From NCBI GenBank assembly GCA_029204225.1, contig CM055101.1:34045683-34109682 (forward strand): a DNA stretch of 64,000 nt. Reading direction: 5' to 3'. Position 1 is the first letter of the stretch, and every line of letters begins with the position of its first letter. This document shows, piece after piece, positions 20,099-31,754 of the stretch. The translations under genes and the position numbers were made by a program. The notes beneath the pieces were generated by a model. That model did not search any database, had not been told where the DNA came from, and saw only the letters and a program-made list of their open reading frames with translations. Origin of the DNA: Diphasiastrum complanatum (lineage: Eukaryota; Streptophyta; Lycopodiopsida; Lycopodiales; Lycopodiaceae).

Positions 20099-20944
20099 TG
20101 TTGAAAATTGTCACTTCTCACTTGTCATTTTTTATTGTAAATAAAGATCAATCATGAGTACAATGTTCATGATTTGATTTCACACGTGTGGAGACTGTTC
20201 CCACGTGTGAAAGAAATTACTTTTCATATTTGTAAATATCTACTTTGATTTTGTATCAATCAAGTCAAGTGTGAACATGATATGACTAGTTTTTAGTCAA
20301 GTTGACTAGTCACCTAGAAGTTAGCTTATCCTTGCTTGTGCATGAGTAAATGCTCCCACATGGCAAGTGGATGTTCACACGTGTGTATAGAGTTCTAGAA
20401 GATAAGAGTTGACCATTTTCTGTAGATCCTATTTTGTAGGAAATATTCCTATATTCTAGGAGACTAGCTCTTTGGATTTTAGCCATATTCTAGAAGGTCA
20501 ACTTTGGATAAGGATCAAGGATGGATCAAATGGATAGATCTGAGTGATGTGGCACTCTTCACATGTGTGAAGACCTACTGGACTGTACCAGACTCGTGGA
20601 TGTACTTGATCCATAAAAGGATCATCATTTTGCTAATGAGATTGATGAGACTTTTGCGAGATTTCTAGTCAATAGAATTGTGATTTTATTGAATGATTGC
20701 TATCAAGAACCTATGTACTTGTTGTTTCAGGTGCAGGCCGTACAGTGGACAGTACTCCACACGTGTGAGGCCACTCTCACTTGTTTATGAAGATTTGATC
20801 CATTGCTCTTGCTTAAATCTAAGTGTAGTGATTCTAGATCAAGATCTAAAGTGTAGAACTTGATAGATCCATTGATTAAGCAACCAATAACTCTCTATGA
20901 TTGTTAACTACAATCATTAATGTCCTAAAACTGAAATTTCATCA
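20099..20944 (+). repeat. Copia LTR (family B), 846 bp
   Basis: TGTTGAAAATTGTCAC...TTTCATCA, bounded on the right by a tRNA-Met primer site. It matches the inverted LTR at 51074-51929. It has integrase sequence on its left and leader on its right, so it acts as 3' LTR of one piece and 5' LTR of the next. It contains CACACGTGTG at 20181, 20376 and 20758, and CACGTGTG at 20202. Confidence 0.85.
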
Positions 20945-21265
20945 TGGTATCAGAGCCGAGTAAGAGAATGATCATTTGATTCATAAAACTTGCAAAGATC
21001 ATTGGCAAAATTTGTTTTTGGCCAATACTAGTGAGGGCGAGGTCATCTAGAGTGATAGCTTGTTTCTATTTGGATCAAATCGACTTGGAGGCTGTGTATG
21101 TACTTTTCACACGTGTGAAACCGTACAACAACTTTCATTTCAAATTACCTTGTGTTTGAAAGTATGTGTAGGCAAAAAATTGAAACACTGGACTTTTTGG
21201 CGATACGAGTTAGCTCTAGTTAACCCTGTAAACCATGATTTGACAATGCAATTACATTAATGCTA
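20945..21265 (+). other. Primer binding site and leader of copia family B
   Basis: TGGTATCAGAGC at 20945-20956 is the usual plant copia site complementary to initiator tRNA-Met. The leader matches the copia B leader at about 50750-51061 in reverse, including CACACGTGTG (21108-21117). It ends at about 21265 with no gag. Confidence 0.75.
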
Positions 21266-21284
21266 TATCAATTTTCTCAATCCA

Positions 21285-21559
21285 ACTATCTGTCATATTC
21301 ATTTTCGATATTTTTGGGCCTCTTCGGGCAGTGATGACCTGGAAGGGTAGGCCTCAACATCCATTAGCATTTTCACATGCTGCCCGGCGAAACATTTATA
21401 TATTTGAGAAGTTTTCATTTTATTTATATCTGAGAAAAGCTATGTTACATAGAAGCCTGATATCAAGGTTTCTATTGTCTGCATGGCTACAAAAATGAGA
21501 AAAAAAATAAAAAGGCATTTTTTTCAGAGGCCCTCGTCAGGCTCTAAGTTTCTCTAATG
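21285..21559 (+). mobile_element. Right-end fragment of an E1-family transposon
   Basis: Ends ..TTTCTCTAATG like the E1 right end (..CTCCTCTAATG). It shares, in the same order, CGGGCAG, ATGCTGCCCGG, TATGTTACATAG and GAAAAAAAATAAAA with 14360-14597. It is orientated like E1 and lies to the right of E2, so it is a third, separate copy. No coding part remains. Confidence 0.6.
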
Positions 21560-21605
21560 TAAATTGCAAGAATTTAGCTCATTTCATTACATAGATCTGA
21601 TATCA

Positions 21606-22445
21606 TGTTGAAAATGCAGCAAAAAGACTTCAATAAATGTTTAAAATGATGAAGGAATCACCTTGAATGGATCCGATTGAGTTCCTAGAGCAAAAACGCC
21701 AACCAAATTAGTGTTTCCTAGCTTTCCCTTGGCTTGAACTCCACTACAAGGCTCAAAGTCTTGACATTCCCTTCACACGTGTGAATTTACAGACTGCCAC
21801 AGGCAGAGTACAATACCTTAACTTGCTTATAAATCCCACAATTGCAAAGCACTCAACATAAATAGCAAATATCAAGCATATGGATCACCAACAACATTGG
21901 TAGATGGAAAACCAAATTTTCACTCATACATTGATGAAGAATTCATCACATATTTATACATGAGTAGCTCGGATCTGAGCATTTTTGGGCTAACTCAACA
22001 TAAACTAACCCTAATATATGATCTAATAGGCCACTTGATCCACCCTAATTAGGGGTCAAGATCTAGAGATCCAAAAACAATGTGAAGATTGTTATTTTTG
22101 GCTCCTACTCATCTCTAGCCTATCTATGCACTTTTTGGCCTCAACATAGCCTAACCCTAGGATATGACCTAATAGGCCACTTGATCCACCCTAATTAGGG
22201 GTCAAGATCTAGAGATCCAAAAACAATGTGAAAATTGCTATTTTTGGCTCCTACTTTTCTCTAGCCTATCTATGCACTTTTTGGCCTCTTTTTAAAAGTG
22301 CCATCACAATGTAACATGAACAATAAATCTCTTGAAAAGCATCCTATGCTATTTGGCACGTGTGGCATCCAATTACATGGACATGTTACCAATTACAAGT
22401 CATATGACCAAAAACTAGTCAAGCTAGAATTGTGAAATTTTAACA
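21606..22445 (-). repeat. Copia-type LTR (family H), 840 bp
   Basis: On the minus strand it starts TGTTAAAATTTCACAATTC and ends CATTTTCAACA, followed by TGATATCAGATC (21605-21594), a degenerate tRNA-Met primer site. No internal coding sequence follows on the left. It contains CACACGTGTG at 21774 and a 146-bp tandem duplication. Confidence 0.65.
21995..22286. repeat. 146-bp tandem duplication inside LTR H
   Basis: Copies start at 21995 and 22141 (TCAACATA...CTAACCCTA). Each contains CCACTTGATCCACCCTAATTAGGGGTCAAGATC and ends CTATGCACTTTTTGGCC. They differ at only about ten positions, so the duplication is younger than the LTR. The unit includes the palindrome CCTAATTAGG. Confidence 0.85.
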
Positions 22446-22974
22446 CGTTATCAAGCTACGGTGCTTGGACACTTAAGCCACTCATTAGGCACAACTAATA
22501 CGTTGTATTTTTTATATTTAAGACATAATATACTATCTTTCCATGAGTTCAAACACCAATTTAATAGTCTTAAAACTCGAGGGATCTAGAAATAACATGT
22601 TTTTGAGCATTTCTAAGATGGAGAAAAAGTGCAGGGTGCCATCTTGTGGTTTAAGAATTAGTTTTAGGGTTATAATAAAGGTTTCAGATCATGAATCTCA
22701 TATGAGGGATGGCAGCTTATAGCTTGGTGGTTCATTCAATCTAGGATGCTTTGTGGTTTGAATGAAAGCTTATGCATGTGTACAGGTTTGTAAGAGTTTA
22801 GCATGATCAGATGACCTTGAATCTATGTTGCTTGTGGAGCTCTTGTCAATCTAAGCTAGTTATGAATTTGGTGATGTAACTCATCTTGTTCATGATAACT
22901 ACTTGTTGATTGTACAAACTTCATCACTTATTGATCATTTGTTGATTAGAATAGATAATTTTCTTATAGTTTAA
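22446..22974. other. No feature recognised
   Basis: AT-rich sequence without open frames of interest, LTR ends or repeats shared with the rest of the window. Confidence 0.4.
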
Positions 22975-23345
22975 TAGAACTTGTCCAAAAAATACCATTT
23001 CCAAGACTTAAGATCATTTATTATGTCAAGCACTATATACAAAGTGGTTGTTGAAGCCATGGTTGCTAGGTTGAGCCCCATCCTATCATGAGCGATCTCT
23101 CCAAAACAATTTGGCTTAATCAAAAGAAAACTATTGTGGATACAATACTCAATGTTTAAACATTTAGCTAGAAAAGCCATGCACAACTCAAAAGAGGCCA
23201 TGATCTTTCACATCAATTTGAAAGAAGCATTTTATAGATTTAGGTGGGAATAGATTTTTTATGATGTGTGTTGCTGGAAATCATCCCTTCTTTTATGAAT
23301 GTAGCAAGGGCTCTTTACAACTTGGCCTCTTGAAGGACATACATC
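22975..23345 (+). pseudogene. LINE reverse transcriptase fragment
   Basis: Plus-strand translation reads KVVVEAMVARLSPILS, AISPKQFGLIKRK and, further on, HINLKEAFYRF. These match the 'YK..a..la.RL...l...is..Q.GFi..R' and 'lD..KAFD' motifs of plant L1 reverse transcriptase. There is an in-frame stop (after PILS), the D of the 'D..KAFD' motif is changed to N, and the downstream catalytic YADD is missing. It runs into a CT microsatellite. Confidence 0.65.
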
Positions 23346-23362
23346 AATATTCCATTTTAGTG

Positions 23363-23869
<507 letters not shown>

Positions 23870-24296
23870 ATACTCTTTCTATTCCAATAATGAAAATGAA
23901 TGGGCTACTCTCCATTTACATGAAGTATGGAGGGTAAGATTCCTCTCCAAACCCATATCTAATGTGCAACTTACATCTATGATCCTAGCCTTAGATTGTC
24001 ACCAATGGTCAAGATGAGACATTGGTAAGTGTAGCCAATAGAATGTAATAAGTTGTGTATGCGCACTCCAAAAAGGTTACTTGAGGTTGATGTTTGCACA
24101 ATGTTATGTTCCTAAGTTGGCCCCTCATATGTTGGCCTGATTTGACATTTTACAATACCATGTGCACAAACTCCCATAATGTGAACAATACTGCATTTGC
24201 CTATGTTTAACACTTGCAAGGTTGGCCTAAGTTGCCATTTGCAAATATTTGACAATATAACATTGGCCTAAGTTGTCATTTGCATAATCTTTCACA
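23870..24296 (-). repeat. LTR (family F, copy 2)
   Basis: On the minus strand it starts TGTGAAAGATTATGCAAATG after the polypurine tract TTTGAGGGGGAA (24309-24297), as a 3' LTR. It is homologous to 1776-2192, including CAACTTAGGCCAATGTTATATTG and 'CTATTGGCTACACTTA.CAATG'. The far end is not defined. Confidence 0.7.
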
Positions 24297-24310
24297 TTCC
24301 CCCTCAAATT

Positions 24311-24621
24311 TAAATTAGCCAATCTAACATCATACAAGTTTACCACAATCAAGATAAGACTTCTTTAATAAAAATCAACTTCTAGGTGTCATGAAGAGCA
24401 TTCTTCCAAACACACCATCCTTTGCATGCTTGAAGAAGATGCTTGATCTTGAGGCCTCTATTCACTCCTCTCATTTTCTCTCTGAGTAAGGCCCTTATAT
24501 TTTTCTCTACAAGCATGAATACTCTTTTTTTCTTGAACCACACTTATTTTTTCCTTAATATTGCCATTACATCCTATAAAAACAAATTTCATAGGTCTCA
24601 CCTCACCCTTAGATATAAAGC
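24311..24621. other. No gene identified (probable 3' internal region of the LTR F element)
   Basis: By position it should be the last internal part of the minus-strand element. The frame at 24643-24458 (EVRPMKFVFIGCNGNIKEK) resembles no domain that I can name. Confidence 0.35.
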
Positions 24622-24777
24622 TTTTGGAAGTTTTGGGCTCCAAAAGGGTCGTCTAAGAATTCGTGCAAAGATCCCTTTTGTATTATAAAAATATTATAAC
24701 ACTATTTTCAACTAATACCTTTGACTTGCCATAAATTTTTAACCGTAGCTTAGAAGTATGTCATGTAACATATCATT
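24622..24777. mobile_element. Partial E1-family MITE
   Basis: Aligned with the left half of the MITE at 57295: GGAAGTTTTGGGCTCCAAAA, TTCGTGCAAGAT-like, ATTATAACACTA, TTTGACTTGCCATAA and AGAAGTATGTCAT.TAACATATCATT. It is cut at about 24775, where a gypsy gag knuckle begins. The outermost terminal bases are degenerate. Confidence 0.7.
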
Positions 24778-25144
24778 AGCCTGTGGTAAAGAGGGACATT
24801 CTAAAATGAATTGTCCTAATTTACAAACTAGCTATGTGGAGGAAGAATTATTCCTCTATCCGGTTGACAATCATGAGGAGGTAGCCTATACCGCTATTTC
24901 TTCTAACCAAAAGAATTTTACATCTAAACCACGCAATAGCCAACAATATACTATTTTGCATAGAGGAGGGGCAAGACATACCACTCCTCCACCAAGAGTA
25001 AAGGGGTCATGCTATAATTGTGGAGCCCCTAGTCATTGTTCGCCTGGCTGTCCCAAACCTAGGAGGTCAGTAGGAGATGTGCCACTTGTGAGAAATTGGC
25101 AAAAATCTAGCTTGGTATTTTTTATGATAGAAGTCTGTAAGTGA
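24773..25144 (+). pseudogene. Gypsy gag nucleocapsid fragment, two zinc knuckles
   Basis: The frame contains CGKEGHSKMNC (first knuckle, missing its first C-x-x because the MITE fragment abuts it) and CYNCGAPSHCSPGC (CX2CX4HX4C). Between them is an acidic stretch (YVEEELFLYPVDNHEE) typical of plant gypsy gag. It ends in the CACATGTGTGG region at 25145. Confidence 0.75.
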
Positions 25145-25394
25145 ATCTCACATGTGTGGAGGATGTTCCCACGTGTGGATAATTGTAAAGTAAATCAAAA
25201 TGTTTGATATAGGGGTCTCATAGAATTTCATAGTCAAGCATTTAGGTGTAGGATGTTGACAGGGTCAAATTTGGCATAGATGGCAAATTATCCATTTCCA
25301 CTTGTAATGCCACTATTGAGCCAAAATAGAGTAGGAGGCCAAACTTGTTCCAATTAGAGTGTAGACAAGTGTAATGCTTTTGTTTGATGAAGTT
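25145..25394. other. LTR-like non-coding sequence
   Basis: Contains 'CTCACATGTGTGG' and 'TTCCCACGTGTGG' within 40 bp, the same pairing as in LTR B (20181-20210), suggesting an LTR fragment of a related family. No clear boundaries. Confidence 0.35.
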
Positions 25395-25520
25395 TAAGAG
25401 GTCCAATAGGATTTAGAGGTGGAACCATGTGTGGTCCAATAGGAATTTGAGGTGTGCTTGAATATAGTCCAATAGAATTTAGAGGTGCATGGATCAATGG
25501 TCCAATAGGATTAAGAGGTG
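25395..25520. repeat. Imperfect tandem repeat, GTCCAATAGGATTTAGAGG unit
   Basis: Four to five copies of a unit around 'GGTCCAATAGGATTTAGAGGTG' with variable spacing (about 30-45 bp). The minus strand stays open and reads as a Pro-Ile-Gly-Pro repeat (PPLNPIGP, STPQIPIGP). Whether it was ever coding is unknown. Confidence 0.7.
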
Positions 25521-25904
25521 GCAAAGTGTGATCCAATCATAGTTAGGCATAGTGGTAGCTCATGAATCTACTAATATCATTGTACTCCTCATTTGGATCT
25601 AATTGATTTTGAGATTGAGTGGATTTTGAGTGTCATTGAATTTCTAGCTTTCTCTCTCTACCCGAGAGCTCATGATGGTTTTTCTCTCTCTACCCAAGGA
25701 GAGCAGCTTGTTTCTACTTAGAATACTTTTGGAACACTTCCCATATATGTGAGCTAGAGTTGGAAGTGATTGAATGCATGTAGTAGTGTGTTTTTGCCAT
25801 AGAATCAAAGATAGATCTTGAATCTCAATCTAGTCTTGATCTTGGTGCATCTACACACCTTAGGAGATCACAAGTACATGTAGTGGACAATCCACACGTG
25901 TGAA
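25521..25904. other. No gene; LTR-like sequence
   Basis: Non-coding, with two copies of 'TTTCTCTCTCTACCC.AG' (25650-25705) and a CACACGTGTG at 25893-25902. The position before a plus-strand gypsy gag end suggests LTR debris. Confidence 0.35.
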
Positions 25905-27125
25905 ATTCAACAACACTTTGCACTAATTGCAAAGGTGAAGGACATGTCACTGCCGAATGTCACCAGCCACAATAGCCACGGTCTAAACCACAGTTTATTA
26001 ACACGCCTAGAGAAGATGAGCCACGACCATCAAAATCTAACACTGACATGGTAGTCCAAAGGATAGTAGAGTCCAAGACTGTAAAAAATCAAGACCAAGA
26101 TTAGCCTGAATTAGACTTAGATCTAAATAAAGTCACAACTAGAAGTAGGAAGAATATACCAACACTTAGAAATAAAAAGAAAACTAAGAAGGATAAAAAT
26201 GTGAATATTGTGAAAGCTGCAAAAAGCACGACAACTAAAACGCAACTTGCAAAGCAAATCGTCAAAGTTCCTAAAGAACCAGACTTTGATAGATCTAATG
26301 AGAAATACTATGAACCGAATATTAGTTTAGAAGCTAAGAAACTCCTAGATGAAGAAATGAAGAAAGTTAAAAAAGTAACATTCTCAGATCCAGTTATAAG
26401 TAGTGAGATACCTAGAGACCCATCGCCACTTAGACATTGTTCATATGACATAGTGGAAGATTTTGCTTCTAAGATGCACAATATAACTTTTAAACAGTTA
26501 TTAGAGGACAATCAATACTATAAGAAAGAGATTAAACAAATTTTGCAAAGGAAAAAAAAAGGAAAACTAAGTTGCCATTAGTCGACATAGGATTGATAAA
26601 CCATGGTGATGAAGGCCAACCTGAAATCCAGGTGATAATTAATGGATGCATTTTAGATAATGTACCCATAGATTCAAAATCTAGTGTAAATATAATGACT
26701 AAAGAGATAGCATATGAGTTAGGCATTCATCATAGGATAGCGCTGACACTTAGACATCTGAGATTAGCAGATGCAACTAGGAGAACACCAATAGGGGAGT
26801 TGCCGCAGGTCACAGTTTACATTGGGGACCATAAATTTTTGATGGACTTCATTATATTAAAGACCACCAAGGACTCATCATATAAAGTCTTATTAGGGAG
26901 GCCATGGCTATATCAAGCCGATGTTATTACCCATTGGAGGAAGGAGATTACCTTCCGAGACCAGATGACGACATCAGAAGGGAAGAGCCATAAGTGTATT
27001 ACCGTATCCTGGGAGAAGGACAAACATGAAGGAGAGACACCTACATCTTCCTCGAGTTATACTTCAGGTGATGAAGGAGCTCACTTTGTAAGGACTGAGG
27101 AAGGAGAGAGGTTTGTTACACTGTA
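25905..27125 (+). pseudogene. Ty3/gypsy gag end and aspartic protease
   Basis: Reads CTNCKGEGHVTAEC (zinc knuckle), then a lysine-rich linker and, at 26572-27125, a retropepsin-like domain: DNVPIDSKSSVNIMTKE, LGRPWLYQADVI and WRKEITF. Plant gypsy proteases of this group have 'D.G.SVN.M' here; the glycine is replaced by lysine (D-S-K-S-S), which should abolish activity. A frameshift at the A-rich tract near 26555 separates linker and protease, and a stop lies near 26104. RT is absent downstream. Confidence 0.8.
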
Positions 27126-27274
27126 CAGATCTTGGATTGTATGTTGCTGATTGAAGCCATTCCTTTTGATTTCATGTACACTTGTTGATGGTTGATTGTT
27201 TGAATGCTTTGGCCTTCTGGATCTAAGAGCCTTTTGGCTATGCCAGATTATAACAAGGTAGGCTTTGATACCAC
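27126..27274 (-). other. PBS and short leader remnant of LTR I element
   Basis: On the minus strand, TGGTATCAAAGC (27273-27262) follows the LTR end by one base and matches a plant initiator tRNA-Met site. About 110 bp of leader remains before it meets the gypsy protease fragment. Confidence 0.7.
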
Positions 27275-28903
27275 TGATGAAAAAATATGCAGAAAAATGC
27301 ACTCAGAAAATGCAAAATTTTAGCCAAAACAACTCTGGTGACAAACTGACAGAATTAAATCACGAACGATCTCCAAAACTTTTCGCAACACGAATTATTT
27401 TTGTTCGAGTTGGATCAATCAAGCTCTAGAATGCAACCAAATGAAACGAGAAAAATTCTAGAAGAAAACGAAATGAAACAAAGCAAAGCGAAACTTGCAT
27501 TGACATTGATTCATGCTAGAAGCAAAGATCGCGAAACACAATGAAACAAAACAAATTAATTCGTGACAAGAACAATCAAGCTCTAGAACGAGACGAGACA
27601 AGATGTGACGAAACAGGACAAAACGAAACAAAACAAAACCTATGTGAGCTCTGTAATTGATTTACCCTTGTAGCCAGGTGATCGTAAAGTGAAGCGAATC
27701 ATGAAGCAAAAAGATTCGCGAACAGGATCAGTTTGTCAGGAATTCAAATGTGATTACTGATCACTGCCGGCTGTATCACTCCTACAATCCTTCAAAGAGT
27801 AGTCAGACACAACTGATCTACGTTAATAGAATAATGTAGCATTCAACAAAGATCAATCCAAAGATTAGAATGAACAAGCGAATCAGACACACGAATAGTA
27901 GCAGACAAATTTACATATAAGATCATACAATCATCTAGATTAATAATGTGCACAATAGCTATGTGGTGGCCTAGTCGTTATAGATTTCCACAAAAGTGAT
28001 GAATTACGTAGTATAAAAGGTTTGATCATTCCCCAAGAGAGAGAATAATCTCATCCTTTGCATGGTAAATGTATGTATGATGGTAAACAGACTAGAATGT
28101 ATAAAATTCACAATGAATACTACAGCGACATAACTGGTTATCCAAAGATATTTGGGTAAATTGGCATCCAGGAACACCAATGATGAAACGATTTGGTCAT
28201 TGCAATTGTAAAGACTACTTTATCTTCCAGGCTCTTCAGACATCAGATAAACAGTCAGAACAGATAGCAACTAGCAAATAGATTCATCAAGCAGCAAACA
28301 AATCAAAAAACATCAAACAATCTCATTATCTGAACACATAGCTCATTCAGAGTTTGAAGGAAGTTCTGCTAAAGGTTATGCTTAACAGCTTCGCTAATTT
28401 CCTACGCACATTAGTCAGAATTGTTACTTGCTGGTGTCGCCTGAAAATCCATATTAGAGTAACTGAAATTTATTATAACGTAAGAAATGTGTGTGACGCA
28501 AATAGAACAGTATCACAATCAATCACAGATCATACCAAGTGTATTCGCACAAATGATAAGAAGTAATTTTGTGAAAGATAGCAGAGGGAAAGAATGCTCA
28601 AGCTATAAGAACTTGCTCTTCACTCTCTATTGATACTCAGCTCTGTGTAGAAATGCATATGTACAATGGCACAAAGTGATGTCCTTATAGGAATGTTCTT
28701 CAGCCTCAATGTCACTTACGAACCGTCAAATGTCGCGTCTCTTATAGCATGTCGCAACTTCTACTCAAAACATGAATTTACAAAGTGCATAATAGGCCTT
28801 TACATGAATTTAGACACTATAGCACATTTTACATATATAGAAATTATTTTTTTTTAACAATATATGACAAAACTTGGATAATGTGAGATCATAAGACTCC
28901 ACA
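27275..28903 (-). repeat. LTR I, 1.63 kb, flanked by internal sequence on both sides
   Basis: Minus strand: TGTGGAGTCTTATGATC...TTTTTTCATCA. Upstream (right) is a polypurine tract GAGGAAGGGGATA, downstream (left) a primer site. It contains an unusual stretch of CGAAAC/GAAACAAA-rich repeats at 27430-27650. One LTR serving as 3' LTR for the sequence on the right and 5' LTR for that on the left indicates a tandem or recombined element. Confidence 0.75.
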
Positions 28904-29756
28904 TATCCCCTTCCTCAGCTGTGCAGCGGCTCGCAAACAACTAGGTTATGTCCTTCTTTGTCGCTTTCGGCTGGCTGGCTTGCTATGGAAAATGGCCTTG
29001 GCTCGGGCTTCGTTTTCTTCATTTACTTGATCCAATGTCATTCCTTTTGTTGCCAGAAAGTAATTGTTCTTCTGGTTATAGTCTTCTTGGAATGACAAGT
29101 TCGGATAACCCCCCATTCCTTGATTGCCCATTGGTGTGAGGGGGTTATCAATTAATGTATACCAAGATGCGTATACCAACTATCCTCAGTTAGGATTTCA
29201 GACATCTCGGCAGAAGGTATAGTTAGTGAAAGGGCATCATATGTATATTCGGGAAATTTTGCTTTAATGTACAGTTGTTAAACAGAAAGGAGGGCATACA
29301 AAATAAGAGAGGCAATATTTACATGGTTGTAAGTGCAATACGGTCTAGTTATTTGATTAGTCCAATAACTAGACCGTATTTGAGATAGTGTACTCTTGCT
29401 CCGGTAAAAAGATAGAAGTAAGAGCAAATTGAACGAAGCTCTTGAGATTGGGATCTCTAATGTAAGAGAGTTTATATCCCCGTTTCTCAAGATAAGCTTC
29501 TTCTTAGAAAACTCCGCTCTCCGCGATAAAATCTGGTTTAGTAACTGGCATACTACCGTCCATAGGCAATCCTAAGGCACGACAATAAAATCCTTCTGTA
29601 ATAACAATCTCTTGATTGTGGACAGTAGTGGAAATACAAATTAGTAAGAATTACTGATGGGTTAAATTGAAGAAGACCTTCAATTCGCGCTTGAACAGCT
29701 AGTGGTTGTAATACTGGTATCACTGGCTTTGGGTGCGTTTTGAATACAATCGCCAT
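28904..29756 (-). pseudogene. 3' accessory ORF of gypsy element (unrecognised)
   Basis: Starts M-A-I-V-F-K-T-H-P-K at 29756 and, after a frameshift near 29610, continues HNQEIVITEGFYCRALGLP, GVFEEEAYLEKRGYKLSY and VQFALTSIFLP. A further open piece at 29179-28946 ends KAIFHSKPASRKRQRR. It lies between integrase and polypurine tract, where some plant gypsy lineages (Ogre/Tat-like) have an extra ORF. I do not recognise the protein. A 17-bp perfect hairpin lies inside it. Confidence 0.4.
29337..29380. repeat. Perfect 17-bp inverted repeat, 10-nt loop
   Basis: AATACGGTCTAGTTATT (29337-29353), loop TGATTAGTCC, then AATAACTAGACCGTATT (29364-29380). All 17 positions pair. Confidence 0.95.
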
Positions 29757-30263
29757 GGTGCTTGCAATTGTAAATGAGCGATGATGGACAAGAGCTTGAT
29801 CGTAACAATTCGTAAATCGAAGAGCAAGAGTGATGGAAAGTGGTAGCAACAACAACTGAAGTGTTTGAGATTTTAGACGTATTGATGATATTTCAGCGGA
29901 TTAGACTAATATTTAATGGAAGTGTGTCTTTCGTTTTGAAGGTACATACTCAATATAAAATGTTTAGTCCTAAAAGCAAAAATAAATAAATAAATAAACA
30001 AAATACACGAATGCTTCGCTTGGTAAATCAAAGCGAAAATTATTATGCAAAAAATGCGAAGGTGTCGGAAGGTAAAAAATCCCAAAAAATGCAAAGGTAA
30101 GTGTCACAATTTCCATATTTTTAAAATGGTGAATTCACTTAATACATAGTATTGCAAGCAAGTATAAAATGTAGCGAAGGTCTTGGGTTTTTCGCAAAAT
30201 ACAAACAATGCAGCAATGCTTCGGTATTTTTGCAAAAACTTCGGTAAAAATGATGCACCGGAA
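29757..30263. other. No gene recognised
   Basis: Non-coding spacer between the gypsy integrase end and the accessory ORF (minus strand). Contains several 'TGCGAAGG/AATGCTTCG' words at 30010-30245 but no clear repeat unit. Confidence 0.4.
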
Positions 30264-30430
30264 ATTAGTCATAGTAGCACTTCACTCTTGAACCATTTAC
30301 TCGAGTCTCAAGTAAATGTCCTTGGAGATCAGCTAACTGAAGTGATCCATTATTAAAAACTTCTATGAATTTATACGGCCCAACCATCTGGTATGTAATT
30401 TTCTAGCAAACGACATGTGTCTGTTATCAT
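30264..30430 (-). pseudogene. Gypsy integrase C-terminal fragment
   Basis: Minus strand reads YDNRHMSFARKLHTRW, then, with a frame change, EVFNNGSLQLADLQG and VNGSRVKCYYD*. This is the 'K(L/F)..RW.GPY.v..v..nG...l......VNG.RLK.Y' C-terminal domain of gypsy integrase. It is joined within a few bases (30431-30441) to copia sequence. Confidence 0.65.
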
Positions 30431-30441
30431 ACAAAGCATAC

Positions 30442-30931
30442 TGTTACAGCCATATTCCGCTAAGGAGATGGAATAGTCCTAATATGGTAGGTTGGCCCTC
30501 CAGTGTTCAAGATTATTGGTCACGCCTAGATTCTACTCCAAGTCAGGGCCTATAGGTGACTAATGACCTTGAGAGGACCCAAACACTCTAACTGAGATAT
30601 ATGGCGTAGTGCATGTACGTGTGACTGATATAGGCAAGAGGTATGCATGTAGAGCTGTAACCTATTTATAGTTGACCTGCATGGGGATTGCATGTGCTCA
30701 TGCACAGGATCCTACTCTCTCTATATTGAGGTAGTGATTATTTTGTCGACGACTTGGTCTAGGTTACATGATGAGCTCTTCTCCTCTTGCTGTCATATTG
30801 ACATGGCTTGGGGACTAGATCCAGGAGGATTCTCTAGGAGGGATCTAGGACTGGTTGGGTGGTTTTGCTCCATAGTCTCTCTTGTGTTTTCCTATCCTCA
30901 TCTTAGGGGATTGTCCCTAGTGGTCTTCACA
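30442..30931 (+). repeat. 5' LTR of element R
   Basis: 490 bp, TGTTACAGCCATATTCCGC...GTGGTCTTCACA. TATTTATAG near 30661 may be its TATA box. Confidence 0.85.
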
Positions 30932-31471
30932 TTGGTATCAAGGATTAAGATCTATTATTTTGAATTTTGAATTCCTTTACATACTTGAGATTGAGTGGAT
31001 CTCATAGGAATTTTCATTAAGTAATTGCTTACTTATGAGGAATTTGCTTACTTTACAGATTGTAGTCTATAAGTGCTTGTGTACAAGTTCAGTCTATATC
31101 TCCAGTTGTGTAGGAGACATATAAATCTATTAAGATACGGATAGATGCTGATTTCTTGCATGTGATGCTAGAAATGGGGCTATTAACTCATTTGAGTAAT
31201 TGTAGTACTCTGGTTTGAGTTAGGATTGTCTGAGACTTGATGGATCTCCTAGAGATTTTAGACGACTGAATTGTGGTATTTTAGAATATTTGGATATTCT
31301 AAGAATACTGGTATCAAGAGGCATTATTTTTCTACAAGAAATTGAAATGGAATTTCTTTAGCTTTTGGATTTGGTCTCTGAAACAAAGAAGTTAAATCAC
31401 CCAGTGGTTCATGTAATTAGGAATACATGAAGGTGATAAACTTTGTTTTGGAGTAGATGTTGTACATTTCG
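30932..31471 (+). other. Leader of element R, non-coding
   Basis: Begins with the putative primer site T-TGGTATCAAGGATTAAG. The following 500 bp has stops in all plus frames and no recognised domain. Confidence 0.5.
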
Positions 31472-31754
31472 CATCCTCCATTGGCTATGGCTCCATATAG
31501 CATGACTGCGGTCTCCCAACTAGTCTATGTTATGGCTTCTCCAACTAGCTTGAGCAAGAGGATGGGAAGAGCACAATGAGCATAAGGTGAGTATTCTGAT
31601 GGGAAAGATCCACTCTTCTCTCTTTTCTCTCCTTAACAACTACAAATGATGGCTTAACCTAAATGATAAAACCCTAATCTAAATCTCCTCCTCTAAGGCT
31701 TAGCCTACTAGAGAATGGAGGGCCTAGATTAACTTACCCTGTTGCCAGATGAAT
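31472..31754 (+). repeat. Long direct repeat, copy 1 (283 bp)
   Basis: About 95% like 44520-44805 in the same orientation. Contains GCTCCAT.TAGCATGACT, TTGAGCAAGAGGATGGGAAG and AGAGAATGGAGGGCC. Its ends lack TG..CA and lack adjoining primer or polypurine sites, so it is not an obvious LTR. Confidence 0.85.
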
